Below, in pieces: positions 1-8,730 of a stretch of 64,000 bases of DNA. Source of the stretch: Mucilaginibacter sp. (GTDB lineage: Bacteria > Bacteroidota > Bacteroidia > Sphingobacteriales > Sphingobacteriaceae). Positions within the stretch are counted from its first letter, which is position 1; the number at the start of each line of letters is the position of its first letter. Where the stretch lies: NCBI GenBank assembly GCA_030445275.1, contig JAUCSE010000082.1:1-64000 (forward strand). The letters run 5' to 3'. The translations under genes and the position numbers were made by a program. The notes under the pieces are model-generated. The model searched no databases. It was given only the letters and a program-made list of their open reading frames with translations, and was not told the DNA's origin.

Positions 1-1
1 A

Positions 2-49
2 CGTGTTGGAATATGGAAAACCTAAGGAGGTTTCCCACATTCCAACACG
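2..49 (-). repeat. 22-bp imperfect hairpin, better paired as minus-strand RNA
   Basis: Arms 2-23 and 28-49 pair around a 4-nt loop. The only two defects, at 13/38 and 17/34, are A-C mismatches in plus-strand RNA but U-G wobbles in minus-strand RNA. The structure is therefore fully paired only when read from the minus strand. What lies to the left is outside the window, so its host transcript is unknown. It could be an attenuator, a terminator or a dispersed repeat. Confidence 0.55.
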
Positions 50-176
50 ACAAACAAACAACAAGTTATTATTAACTATATTTAAAAACTAAGAGAGTCC
101 TCTGTCCGGATAAACCATCACACCTCAAACTTTTTCTTAAACTTATGTACACTCAGTAGCCTAGGGAGAGGGAGCC

Positions 177-215
177 GCCAGTTCAAGCGTCTTTCACTTG
201 AACTGGCATTTTTTT
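177..215 (+). terminator. Rho-independent terminator
   Basis: An 11-bp perfect stem (177-187 with 197-207) and a 9-nt loop are followed by a run of seven T. It should end a plus-strand transcript entering from the left. No ORF is seen in 51-176, so the terminated RNA is either an mRNA 3' UTR or a small RNA. Confidence 0.85.
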
Positions 216-286
216 GTCAGAACCCGGATTAAACAGATTTTTCGGATTACAGGATTTTACCAATATCATTGATAGTATCGTGGTAA

Positions 287-352
287 CCGGCTCTATCGAA
301 ATGACAATTTTTATAGGAAATTAATCTTCCTAACACTTATAGTGTTATCATC
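287..352. repeat. Truncated copy of the MITE-like repeat
   Basis: This stretch matches the right end of the full element at 38738-38943. It carries CGGCTCTATCGAAATGAC, then an AATCTTCCTAACACTTATAGTG terminus resembling the element's end (compare AATCTTCCGAACACCTGTAGTG). Only about one third of the element is present, so it looks like a decayed or solo end. It lies just upstream of the NHL-repeat gene. Confidence 0.6.
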
Positions 353-436
353 AACAACAAATTCTCCAACATGAAGGTATTGCTGGTAACCTTATAGTAT
401 TGTTTTTCGTTTAATTTATTGATAATAGGGAAAAAC

Positions 437-2587
437 ATGTTTTTAACCTTTATTTCAACCAATAAGAGTCTAAGAAAACTCAGGAACAATATATACGGAT
501 TAAAAGTATTCAAGAAGGGCTTATATATACTCGGTATATTAAGCCTTTTTATTGGGAGTATTCTTAGTGCCTATACCCCGGCAAGTCCGCCGGATTGCAA
601 GCCCGAAATTTTTTCCAGCAAAGTTCCGGTCAAGTTCGAACTTGATGCAAATGGAAATAAGAAAATGGATGCTGCTGCTTTAGCATCTTTAGGTTTTGCT
701 ACTACTTGCGATGGCAGCGCGATAAAATATTCTTCTGATCCGGCGATTCTTACCTGTGCCGATCTGACAAGAACCTCTATAAAATTTATTGCAGATAACT
801 CACATCCCAATCCTATAGCCGTTACCTTTACCGTACCCACCGATGTGGTAACAGATGCAGCTGGAAATATCTATGTGGCCGATGGCTACGGCTGCAGTAT
901 CAGAAAAATGGCAACTGATGGTACAGTAACTGCTTTTGCCGGAAGCACCGGCGCTTGCGGTTATGCCGATGGCAAGGGCACTGCAGCGCAGTTCAATGTA
1001 GTTTACGGCATTACTATTGACCTACTAGGTAATTTATATGTGGTTGATGACAATGACCGGGTCAGAAAGATCACCCCCGATGGCACCACCACAACTTTGG
1101 CCGGAAGCGGGGAAAATAAAACGGAAGATGGCACAGGCGCCGCCGCCAGTTTTCATGACCCACATGGCATTACTATTGATGCCGACGGTAATTTATATAT
1201 AACGCAGAATGATTTTCTGATCCGCAAGGTAACACCCTCGGGTGTGGTAACGACCATTACACCACCGCCATCTGTATCCGGATTAAATACGCCCATAGGC
1301 ATTACCGTTGATGCAGCAGGTAATTTGTACGTAACCGATTATAGCAGCGCTATAAAAAAGATAGCGCCTGATAGCACCATTACTACCATAGCAGGCCATG
1401 TTGGGTCGGGCTTTACGGACGGAACAGGGGCCGCTGCGAGCTTTAACCTGCCTAAAGGAATAATCATGGATAAAGATGGTAATTTGTACGTAACCGATTC
1501 GCAGAATAACGCCATCCGGAAAATTACCCCTTCGGGTGTGGTTACCACACTTCCCTTAACAATGGCCAGTACGGGCGCTAAAGCAACTTTAAATAATCCA
1601 ATCGGGATTAAAATAGACCCTTCCGGTAACCTTATTGTAGTTGACTCTGATAATGAACGCATTGTACGTATAACCACATCAGGAGAACTCACCGTTATAG
1701 CCGGGAATGGCGAGCTAGGCAGCCGAAACGGGAATACCAATGATCCGCCAATGTTAGGTGGCGTAAGTTTTGAAATTGTTCCGATAAGCGTTGTAAGTTC
1801 AGCAAATACAACCGCTGCACCGGGTGGCAAACCTACCCTTATTTCGTTTCCGTTAAATGCTACCGTATGTGTGGGCGGTAAGATTGAATTTGCAGCCATT
1901 CCGGCATCTGGCACCATTGTTAACAGCATCCAGTGGCAGGTTAACGGTATCAACGTGGGCACAAACGATCTGAATTACGCTGACAGTAATTTTCAGGAAG
2001 GGGATAAAGTTACCTGTACCGTGGCCGATAATTCAAGTTGTACCGTACCACAAACCAGCGACCCCACTATAGTTCATATCATCCCATCTCCCGAAATTGT
2101 TTTTAACGGCAACCCTACCATACCGCTGGGAGGCGGTGTTACTTTAGACCCCGAAATAGATGGGGATATTAAAGCTTTACGATGGTCGCCCGCAATAGGC
2201 TTAAACAGCATAACCTTAAAAAATCCGGTTGCTCATCCCTCGGTTACCACCACTTATTACCTCACGGTTACCTCGTCTGCCGGCTGCGAAACTACATTGG
2301 GCGTTACTGTAAATGTAATTACCCCTATCAATATCCCCAATACCTTTACACCCAATGGCGATGGCATTAACGACCTGTGGATAATTAAGGATCTGGCGAA
2401 CTACCCGGATTGTGTGGTTGATATATTTAACCGCTATGGTCAAACCCTCTTTCACTCCAGGGGATACGGTAAACCCTGGGACGGCGCTTATAATGGAACC
2501 CGCTTGCCCCCGGGCACTTATTATTACATGATTACGCTGCAAGCTGGTATTAAACCGGTATCGGGCTGGATAGCCATATTGCAATAG
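437..2587 (+). CDS. Secreted NHL-repeat protein with T9SS type B C-terminal domain
   Basis: This is a 716-residue surface or secreted protein. A hydrophobic export segment lies at about residues 28-46. About five or six NHL repeats (GI..D..GNLYV.D....IRKITP.G) span roughly 130-430 and should form a beta-propeller. Ig/PKD-like beta domains follow to about 640. The last 75 residues have the NTFTPNGDGIND start and FNRYGQ/WDG/PPGTYYY landmarks of the type B sorting domain, which sends proteins through the type IX secretion system to the cell surface. NHL propellers usually mediate binding, and no catalytic motif was seen, so the ligand is unknown. The reading frame also opens upstream at a TTG (419), but the ATG at 437 is the better start. 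The gene appears monocistronic, and the next gene converges on it. Confidence 0.85.
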   Translation: MFLTFISTNKSLRKLRNNIYGLKVFKKGLYILGILSLFIGSILSAYTPASPPDCKPEIFSSKVPVKFELDANGNKKMDAAALASLGFATTCDGSAIKYSSDPAILTCADLTRTSIKFIADNSHPNPIAVTFTVPTDVVTDAAGNIYVADGYGCSIRKMATDGTVTAFAGSTGACGYADGKGTAAQFNVVYGITIDLLGNLYVVDDNDRVRKITPDGTTTTLAGSGENKTEDGTGAAASFHDPHGITIDADGNLYITQNDFLIRKVTPSGVVTTITPPPSVSGLNTPIGITVDAAGNLYVTDYSSAIKKIAPDSTITTIAGHVGSGFTDGTGAAASFNLPKGIIMDKDGNLYVTDSQNNAIRKITPSGVVTTLPLTMASTGAKATLNNPIGIKIDPSGNLIVVDSDNERIVRITTSGELTVIAGNGELGSRNGNTNDPPMLGGVSFEIVPISVVSSANTTAAPGGKPTLISFPLNATVCVGGKIEFAAIPASGTIVNSIQWQVNGINVGTNDLNYADSNFQEGDKVTCTVADNSSCTVPQTSDPTIVHIIPSPEIVFNGNPTIPLGGGVTLDPEIDGDIKALRWSPAIGLNSITLKNPVAHPSVTTTYYLTVTSSAGCETTLGVTVNVITPINIPNTFTPNGDGINDLWIIKDLANYPDCVVDIFNRYGQTLFHSRGYGKPWDGAYNGTRLPPGTYYYMITLQAGIKPVSGWIAILQ

Positions 2588-2595
2588 CAACCGTA

Positions 2596-2946
2596 TCAGA
2601 AATGGGTCAGGATATTAATAAGCTTGCCAAACGGATCGAGCACATAAAAACGGCGTACCCCCCAGGGTTCATCAGCAGGCCCGTAAATGATCGGGAACCC
2701 AGCTTTAGTCATCCGTTCAAGCGCAGCATCCACATCATCAACCTCGATAGACAGATCGGGCGTAGCAGTACCAGAGCCACCTTCTGAAGCAAAACTAATC
2801 TGGATGTTCATATCATCAGTTGAGCCATAAGTAGTAATCCAGCCATGATCCATCAATAAGTCCAAACCCAGCACATCCTGATAAAAACGTTTGGCCGCGG
2901 CAATATCCGGCGTATTGATATTAGCTACAATCCGTTTAACTTTCAT
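2596..2946 (-). CDS. VOC (glyoxalase/bleomycin-resistance fold) family protein
   Basis: This 116-residue single-domain protein has the two beta-alpha-beta-beta-beta halves of the vicinal oxygen chelate fold. The first half starts with an N-P-like ANINTPDIAAAKRFYQDVLG segment and the second with SIEVDDVDAALERM, ending in FYVLDPFGKLINI. Family members are metal-dependent isomerases or dioxygenases, or drug-binding proteins, and the substrate cannot be read from the sequence. The gene converges on the NHL gene with only 8 bases between the stops. A -7 box reading TATATTTG on the minus strand (2954-2961) sits just before the start. Confidence 0.8.
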   Translation of the reverse strand: MKVKRIVANINTPDIAAAKRFYQDVLGLDLLMDHGWITTYGSTDDMNIQISFASEGGSGTATPDLSIEVDDVDAALERMTKAGFPIIYGPADEPWGVRRFYVLDPFGKLINILTHF

Positions 2947-3222
2947 CTTACTACAAATATATAATTCTGTTTCAAGCCCTCTTCTTAAAACTGATTACCG
3001 GTATTTAAAAGAATTTACGCTATAAAATCAATTTTGCTAATAAGCGAACATTTACGTCACATTTACTACTCAAACATCACATTTTAGTACAAAAACTGCC
3101 TTTTTTGACCAATTATAAGGCCCAAAAAGACGGTTTTTGGCGTAAAAACGACATAAAATCGTCAATTACAAAATCATAAACATTTGATTATCAGCAACAA
3201 AAACAGAACACCGAACATTAAT

Positions 3223-4179
3223 TTACTTCCAGAAGCCATTAGCCTTTGCCCAGGTCTTAAAAAGCTCGGGCCATACATGAACCGGCGAATCAGGATCCCC
3301 CATCCCCCAGCCATGCCCACCTGAATCAAAGATATGGAGCTCGGCCTGAACGTTATATTTCTGGAGCGCGGCATACATCAACCGGCTGTTCTCTACATTC
3401 GAGATCGGGTCGTCAAGTGCCTGTGCCAGGAAGGTTGGTGGTGTTTGCCCATTAACATGAAGCTGTACTGAATAGGCCTTTTGCTGTACCCTGTCCGGGT
3501 GTTTTCCAAGTATTTCCTTTTCGGCATGGGTATGGTCAAAAGGGGGCAACATGGTGATAACCGGGTAAAGCAAGGCTGCAAAATCCGGGCGTGCTGATAA
3601 ACGATCAACCTGATCTTCAGGAGAATACAGCTGCCTATCCGGTTCAGTCTCAATCATACCAGCCAGATGGCCACCAGCAGAAAAGCCCATAATACCGATC
3701 TTATTTTCATCAAACCCGAACTTACGCGCCAAACTTCTGACCAATCTCATTGCCCGCTGACCATCCTGAAACGGGACATCAGCAGATGCCCAGCCCTCGG
3801 CTGGTAAACGGTAAACCAATTCAAAAGCGGTTATACCATGCGATTGCAGCCAGTTTGCAGCAGGGGTACTCTCCTTACCTAATTCGATATGCGCATAGCC
3901 ACCGCCGCTAATTACCAGCATGGCCGTTCCATTGGGATGTTCGGGCCGGTGTACAATTAAACGGGGTTTTGATATGTTGGTGTATGATCCTTTGGTTGAT
4001 ACACTCTCGGGGCCCTGAGGTCCGGGGCCATCAGGAGGTACACCATGCCACAGCGGAATTTCTTCCACCCTATTGATATTCTGGGCATTAACTGAAGTAG
4101 CACCCATTATCAACAGCACACAGATCAGCTGATACCTAAGGAAAATGGATTTTAGGGGATAATAAAATTGAATATACAT
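3223..4179 (-). CDS. Secreted alpha/beta hydrolase, acetylxylan esterase-like
   Basis: This 318-residue protein has an N-terminal signal sequence (about residues 14-32, ending VNA-Q). It carries the alpha/beta-hydrolase set: an oxyanion-hole SGGGY at about 91-95, a nucleophile elbow GFSAG with Ser167, a probable acid in ALDDPIS and a His in GGHGWG. The order and the VISGGGY motif match the BD-FAE/Axe esterase group that deacetylates plant polysaccharides in the periplasm. The exact substrate is inferred. The gene stands alone, with no glycoside hydrolase next to it. It is divergent from the Nudix regulator at 4334. Confidence 0.82.
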   Translation of the reverse strand: MYIQFYYPLKSIFLRYQLICVLLIMGATSVNAQNINRVEEIPLWHGVPPDGPGPQGPESVSTKGSYTNISKPRLIVHRPEHPNGTAMLVISGGGYAHIELGKESTPAANWLQSHGITAFELVYRLPAEGWASADVPFQDGQRAMRLVRSLARKFGFDENKIGIMGFSAGGHLAGMIETEPDRQLYSPEDQVDRLSARPDFAALLYPVITMLPPFDHTHAEKEILGKHPDRVQQKAYSVQLHVNGQTPPTFLAQALDDPISNVENSRLMYAALQKYNVQAELHIFDSGGHGWGMGDPDSPVHVWPELFKTWAKANGFWK

Positions 4180-4333
4180 TTTATAAATAGTTGAATATAA
4201 ACCCTCATCGGGTACCTACTTCTGACACCCCACTTTATAAAAGGTTTAAGGTAGCAGACTTGTTTATTAAGATAAAGATTTACATTATAAATAATAGATA
4301 AATGTTTTTACTTTGCATTAGCTATCTTTTAAT

Positions 4334-5041
4334 ATGACCAATGTTACTACTGCCATCAAGCAAAACATAAAAGTAACTGTTGATGCCATTGTTTTTGGTT
4401 ATAATCAGGAAAATGGTATTTCGGTATTGCTTATCAAGCGTAAAATTGAACCCTATACGCAACAATGGGCGCTTCCCGGTGGTTTTGTACTTGATGATGA
4501 AACGTTAGAGGCAGCAGTTGAACGCGAGCTGAAAGAAGAGGCTGGCGTATCAATCAATTACCTGGAGCAGCTATTTACCTTTGGTAAACCTGATCGCGAT
4601 CCGCGTACACGCATTATTTCTGTCGCCTACTTTGGCCTGGTTAAATCGGGCGATTTTAGTTTGTTTGCTTCTTCTGATGCTGTTGAGGCAGCCTGGTTTA
4701 ATATTTATAATTTACCAACGCTGGCATTTGACCATGCCGAAATTGTAAACAAGGCCGTAACCCGCTTACGCGCCAAAATCACCTATGAACCAATAGGTTT
4801 CGAACTGCTCGATCGTAAGTTTCTTTTCTCGGATCTGGAACAGCTGTACATGAAATTATTGGGCCATGATATCGATCGACGAAACTTTAAGCGAAAAATT
4901 ATGTCATTAGGTTTGGTGGTTGAGCTGGATGAAAAAGCGCCGGCTATTTCGGCAGGTCGTCCGGGGAAATTATATTCGTTTGACGACAGCAAGTATAAAC
5001 AACTGAAAATGAATGGATTTAATCTCAATAATCTTATATAA
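4334..5041 (+). CDS. nrtR: NrtR-type Nudix-domain transcriptional regulator
   Basis: This 235-residue protein has an N-terminal Nudix domain with an intact Nudix box (Gly50, Glu56, Arg64-Glu65, Glu68-Glu69) and a C-terminal winged-helix region (about 150-230). This architecture defines the NrtR family, in which ADP-ribose or related NAD metabolites bind the Nudix domain and release DNA. The two genes that follow are NAD-salvage enzymes, which fits NrtR. Because the catalytic box is intact, residual ADP-ribose hydrolase activity is possible. Candidate operators lie in the gap to the next gene (5070-5144). Regulation of prs and nadV by this protein is inference. Confidence 0.88.
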   Translation: MTNVTTAIKQNIKVTVDAIVFGYNQENGISVLLIKRKIEPYTQQWALPGGFVLDDETLEAAVERELKEEAGVSINYLEQLFTFGKPDRDPRTRIISVAYFGLVKSGDFSLFASSDAVEAAWFNIYNLPTLAFDHAEIVNKAVTRLRAKITYEPIGFELLDRKFLFSDLEQLYMKLLGHDIDRRNFKRKIMSLGLVVELDEKAPAISAGRPGKLYSFDDSKYKQLKMNGFNLNNLI

Positions 5042-5069
5042 CGATAACTTATGAAGTTGATAAATTTAA

Positions 5070-5090
5070 TTTGCGTAAAAAAAACACAAA
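5070..5090. promoter_or_regulatory. Candidate NrtR operator 1
   Basis: The site reads TTTGCGT-N7-ACACAAA. It sits in a longer inverted repeat (5062-5076 with 5084-5098) that has a single mismatch in 15 bp. The same half-sites and spacing recur 54 bp downstream. The 21-bp dyad suits a dimeric winged-helix protein. Assignment to NrtR rests on adjacency. Confidence 0.6.
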
Positions 5091-5123
5091 TTAAATTTGG
5101 ATATTAAATTATAAACATCTTAA

Positions 5124-5144
5124 TTTGTGTCATAATAACGCAAA
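5124..5144. promoter_or_regulatory. Candidate NrtR operator 2, overlapping the prs ribosome-binding region
   Basis: The site reads TTTGTGT-N7-ACGCAAA, with the same half-sites and 7-nt gap as the site at 5070. It ends four bases before the ATG at 5149, so a bound protein would cover the transcript start or ribosome-binding region. Confidence 0.6.
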
Positions 5145-5148
5145 ACAA

Positions 5149-5994
5149 ATGAAAACATTAAATTTAACAAGCGGATTTACACCTTTCCAAAACATATATG
5201 AGGAAATAGAAGGCCAAAGCTTTTTATTTAGTGGTGGCGAAGTACATATTAAACTAAAGGATAATGCCAGTGAAGTGCTCATCACCAGCAGGCTCAATAA
5301 CTCTGATGACATCATGAAGTTGTTACTGGCGGTTGATGCTTTGCGCCGCAGCGGCACCAAAAATATAAGCGCTTTTATCCCTTATCTGCCCTATGCCCGT
5401 CAGGACAGGGTGATGGTGGGTGGCGAGCCCCTGTCAATCAAGGTAATGTGTAATATATTGAACACCTGCAACTTTGATAAGGTGTACATATTTGATGTAC
5501 ACTCCGAGGTATCATTAGCATTACTGAATAATGTTGAATTAATAACCAATGATAGCCTGGTTAAACAAGTTGTTGCTAACCATACCGACTATTTACTGAT
5601 ATCGCCCGATGCTGGCGCTTTAAAGAAAATTTACAAAGTTGCGCAAGCTGTTGGCTATACTGACGATATTGTTTTGTGCAATAAAGTACGCGATGTAAGC
5701 AACGGAAAAATTAAACAAATCACCGTTGATCAGGATGACCTTGGCGGTAAACACTGCTTTATTATAGATGACATTTGCGATGGGGGCGCTACCTTTATCG
5801 GCGTAGCCAAAGAGTTAAAGCAGCGTAATGCAGGCAAAGTAAGCCTGATCGTTTCACACGGTATATTCTCACACGGCGAAACAGGGTTGGCTGAATGTCT
5901 GGATCATATTTACACTACCGATTCTATAAAAGATTCTAGTTCAGATCTCATCACTTGTTTACCTTTAGGCGAACTGGTTACTTTATCAAAATAA
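5149..5994 (+). CDS. prs: Ribose-phosphate pyrophosphokinase (PRPP synthetase) paralogue
   Basis: This protein makes PRPP from ribose 5-phosphate and ATP. It has 281 residues, shorter than the usual 310-320 of housekeeping Prs. Seen landmarks are the YLPYARQDR flexible-loop segment, the DVHS metal-binding segment and the PRPP-binding loop in FIIDDICDGGAT. PRPP is the cosubstrate of the next gene product, so this looks like a dedicated supply enzyme for NAD salvage. The frame opens at a TTG (5125), but that lies inside a candidate operator and the ATG at 5149 begins the conserved sequence. The gap to nadV is 67 bp and holds a short hairpin repeat. Confidence 0.88.
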   Translation: MKTLNLTSGFTPFQNIYEEIEGQSFLFSGGEVHIKLKDNASEVLITSRLNNSDDIMKLLLAVDALRRSGTKNISAFIPYLPYARQDRVMVGGEPLSIKVMCNILNTCNFDKVYIFDVHSEVSLALLNNVELITNDSLVKQVVANHTDYLLISPDAGALKKIYKVAQAVGYTDDIVLCNKVRDVSNGKIKQITVDQDDLGGKHCFIIDDICDGGATFIGVAKELKQRNAGKVSLIVSHGIFSHGETGLAECLDHIYTTDSIKDSSSDLITCLPLGELVTLSK

Positions 5995-6007
5995 AGCCTC
6001 ATCCCAA

Positions 6008-6028
6008 CCCTTCTCCAAAGGAGAGGGG
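6008..6028. repeat. Short hairpin repeat (TCTCC-AAA-GGAGA type)
   Basis: Nine-base arms (6008-6016, 6020-6028) with one G-U pair enclose AAA. It lies between prs and nadV. A related hairpin with the same core occurs at 59452-59468. It may tune expression of nadV within the operon. Confidence 0.5.
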
Positions 6029-6061
6029 CTAAAAATTAAAAACTATAAAAATCACCATACC

Positions 6062-7507
6062 ATGAATAATATTCTTTTGCAAACAGACGTATACAAAATG
6101 GGCCATATGGAACAATATGCGCCAGGCTGTAATAAAGTATACTCCTACTTAACTGCCCGCAGCGATAAAACCTTTAATGAAACTGTATTTTTTGGTCTGC
6201 AATATTATATAAAAAGATATCTGTCATCACCAATAACCCCTGAAATGGGCGAGGAATTTCTGACCTATCGTAAATTGATACTGGGCAACAACTCTCCGGA
6301 GATTGAATTGAAGATCAGGGCTCTATGTCAACTTGGATACCTGCCTATTGAAATAAAAGCAGTGGAAGAAGGCACAGTACTGCCTGTCAGGAATGTATTA
6401 ATGACCATTACCAATACCCACCCTGATTTTTACTGGGTAGTAGGCTTTATGGAAAGCTTGCTGTTAAAACTTTGGTATACCATTACCGTAGCCACCTGCA
6501 GCCATCAGTACCGCAAAATTGTGAACCGCTTTTTTGCTGAAACAGATGAAGATGCCTTGCAGCCGCTGAAAGACTTCCAGGTACATGATTTCGGCTACCG
6601 CGGCGATGCATCTGAAGAAGGCGCTGCCATTAGCGGTGTAGCTCATTTACTGTCATTTTTGGGTAGCGATAATGTGCCTGCCCTACCTTGTGCATTGGAA
6701 TATTACAATGCCGACATCAACGGCGAACCTATTATGCTCTCGGTACCTGCCAGTGAGCATAGTGTGATGTGTTCTTTTGGTCGCGAAGATGAGATAGGCG
6801 CGTTTAAACATATGCTGGAATTGTATCCAACAGGTATTGTATCCATTGTATCTGATACGTTTGATGTATACCATGTTCTTACAGACTTTGCCGAAAGACT
6901 AAAAGCGGATATTTTAAAAAGAGATGGCAAGGTAGTTTTCAGGCCAGATAGCGGTAACCCCGAATATATTATTTGTGGCAACCCCGATGCTGAACCCGGA
7001 AGTAATGAATGGAAAGGCGTCATCCGCTTGTTGGATGAAAAATTCGGATCATCAGTAAATAGTAAAGGTTATAAAGTATTGAGCCCCAAAGTGGGCCTGA
7101 TATACGGTGATGGCATGTACATAGAACGTTATGTACGCACACTCAACAGACTTAAGGAAATGGGTTATGCGGCCAGTAACCTGGTAATTGGTGTTGGTGG
7201 TATTTTACGTAACCACACCCGCGATACTTTAGGTTTTGCGATTAAAGCTACCTATGTAGAAGTAAACGGCGAACCGCGCGAAATAGAAAAAGACCCAATC
7301 ACTGATCGAAAGAAAAAATCGCACAAAGGTTTACTGACCCTGATTAAAGACGAAAATGGTTATTGCACCCTTGACCAGTGCAACGTTGAACAGGAAGCTG
7401 GTTCCCTGCTGCATACTGTTTACCGGGATGGCAAACAGGTAAAGGAAACCAGCCTGGCGGATATCAGGAAACTGCTTAAGGAGCAGGAAGAGATTGTGCT
7501 GATCTGA
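6062..7507 (+). CDS. nadV: Nicotinamide phosphoribosyltransferase
   Basis: This 481-residue protein converts nicotinamide and PRPP into nicotinamide mononucleotide. The length and motifs match NadV/NAMPT rather than nicotinate PRTase: DVYKMGH at the N-terminus, FGLQYYIKRYL, HDFGYRGDASEEGAAISG, an Asp-containing segment before SVPASEHS (the family position that favours nicotinamide), and RPDSGNP for PRPP phosphate binding. It gives a one-step route from nicotinamide to NMN. It lies downstream of nrtR and prs on the same strand and is probably co-transcribed with prs. Confidence 0.92.
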   Translation: MNNILLQTDVYKMGHMEQYAPGCNKVYSYLTARSDKTFNETVFFGLQYYIKRYLSSPITPEMGEEFLTYRKLILGNNSPEIELKIRALCQLGYLPIEIKAVEEGTVLPVRNVLMTITNTHPDFYWVVGFMESLLLKLWYTITVATCSHQYRKIVNRFFAETDEDALQPLKDFQVHDFGYRGDASEEGAAISGVAHLLSFLGSDNVPALPCALEYYNADINGEPIMLSVPASEHSVMCSFGREDEIGAFKHMLELYPTGIVSIVSDTFDVYHVLTDFAERLKADILKRDGKVVFRPDSGNPEYIICGNPDAEPGSNEWKGVIRLLDEKFGSSVNSKGYKVLSPKVGLIYGDGMYIERYVRTLNRLKEMGYAASNLVIGVGGILRNHTRDTLGFAIKATYVEVNGEPREIEKDPITDRKKKSHKGLLTLIKDENGYCTLDQCNVEQEAGSLLHTVYRDGKQVKETSLADIRKLLKEQEEIVLI

Positions 7508-7539
7508 TTGTTCAGGGGCTAATCAAAATAACAACAAAA

Positions 7540-7642
7540 TGTCATTTCGAACGTAGAGAGAAATCTTGTACATCATAAATGGTTGATATACCAAGCTAAT
7601 GTGAAAAGTTCTATAAGATTTCTCTCTACATTCGAAATGACA
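7540..7642. repeat. Long hairpin repeat (28-bp arms), GTCATTTCGAA family
   Basis: Arms 7540-7567 and 7615-7642 are inverted copies with one mismatch in 28. The element sits between convergent genes nadV and phytase, followed by a T-rich stretch, and could stop transcription from both sides. The outer GTCATTTCGAA motif is shared with the MITE-like elements at 37018 and 56301. Confidence 0.7.
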
Positions 7643-7658
7643 GCCTTTTTTTACAATC

Positions 7659-8726
7659 TTATTTCACCTTCAACTCATTCCCTGCAATATCCTCCCAACG
7701 ATAATAATGAAAAGTTTTGTCGTTGCTCATCACTACAAAAAGGCCGTGTTTAAAAGTAGGATTCAAAGGAACAGATACCACATCAGATCCATCACTCTGG
7801 CGGGCGGCTACATTCACTATTTTTGCCAGTTTATGTTCAAATGGGGCTTGTTTAGTTCCCTCACGGTTAAATACCTGGAAACGGTTTGCACCCTGATCTG
7901 ATACTAAAATGTAACCTGTGGTATCGGTCAGTTTATAAATAGATATACCTTCATGGTCTGCCGTAAAACCGGATGTGCCAAAAATAGCAAGCTGTTTGTT
8001 TCCTTTCTCCGGATCAGCATAATACTGGCGCACACCTACTTGCTCATCAGAATAATAAATGTAACCCAGTTCGTTATCAACAGCTATGGCCTCAATTTCT
8101 TTTTTGCCGCTATACTCGCCAAATTTGCGCACCAGGCTAGCTTTAACATTGCCTTTGCCATCATCGCCCAAAAGGTATTGCCATATATAGCCACCATTTA
8201 AAGGGCCGTTCTTACGGCCGACTATGGCATACATTTTTCCGTTTTTCGCAGTGTAAATAGATATGCCCATCAGGTCACGGTACTCGTTGCCGGTTTCTCC
8301 AACAAATACTTCAATACCACCATTATCCACGGGCTTCATATCCGGGAGGGAAAATATACGAAGCTTATGTGTCATACGCTCGGTAGTGATTACGATATCG
8401 GTAGGTTTGCCGTTTAACTGAAGTCCGTAAGCCAGGTCGACATTATTGGGTCTTTTTAATCCCGTTACTACCTTATCTTTGATGATTTTTCCGTTCATAT
8501 CAAACACATACAACGCGCCATCAGCGTTTTTATCCGTTCCGATAACCAAACTCTTAGCCGGATCAGCAGGGTTTATCCAGATAGCCGGATCATCAGTATC
8601 ATACTTCACCGCCTCGGTGATAATTACCGGTTTAACCTCTGTGGTATCGGCAGGGGTGCCGGGTTTGCATGATATTAAACTTAACAATGCCAGCGGCGCA
8701 AAGCAAAATGTATTCAATCTCTTCAT
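7659..8726 (-). CDS. Beta-propeller phytase lipoprotein
   Basis: This 355-residue protein hydrolyses phytate (inositol hexakisphosphate). The N-terminus is a lipoprotein signal with a lipobox (LISC) giving an acylated Cys at about residue 20. The mature part shows the beta-propeller phytase landmarks: YDTDDPAIWINPADPAKSLVIGTDK near the start, RPNNVDLAYG, YRDLMGISIY, IEAIAVDNELGYIYYSDE and ADHEGISIY, which hold the calcium and phosphate ligands. The ATG at 8726 is chosen over upstream codons because it begins the signal peptide. It starts 4 nt after the stop of the upstream gene. It is the last gene of a three-gene operon. Confidence 0.9.
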   Translation of the reverse strand: MKRLNTFCFAPLALLSLISCKPGTPADTTEVKPVIITEAVKYDTDDPAIWINPADPAKSLVIGTDKNADGALYVFDMNGKIIKDKVVTGLKRPNNVDLAYGLQLNGKPTDIVITTERMTHKLRIFSLPDMKPVDNGGIEVFVGETGNEYRDLMGISIYTAKNGKMYAIVGRKNGPLNGGYIWQYLLGDDGKGNVKASLVRKFGEYSGKKEIEAIAVDNELGYIYYSDEQVGVRQYYADPEKGNKQLAIFGTSGFTADHEGISIYKLTDTTGYILVSDQGANRFQVFNREGTKQAPFEHKLAKIVNVAARQSDGSDVVSVPLNPTFKHGLFVVMSNDKTFHYYRWEDIAGNELKVK

Positions 8727-8730
8727 GTAA

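Noticed and set aside
20..176. Resemblance of the first 180 bases to parts of 5S rRNA (TTCCCA...CCAACAC and GGGAGAG...GCCGCC)
   Set aside because: The two pieces are about 125 bases apart, against about 60 in 5S rRNA, and the intervening sequence does not fold or match.
571..840. Antisense frame within the NHL gene
   Set aside because: It shadows a strongly supported gene, and the product shows no family resemblance.
1339..1962. 207-codon antisense frame in the NHL gene
   Set aside because: It arises from the codon pattern of the repeats on the plus strand and has no motif or promoter.
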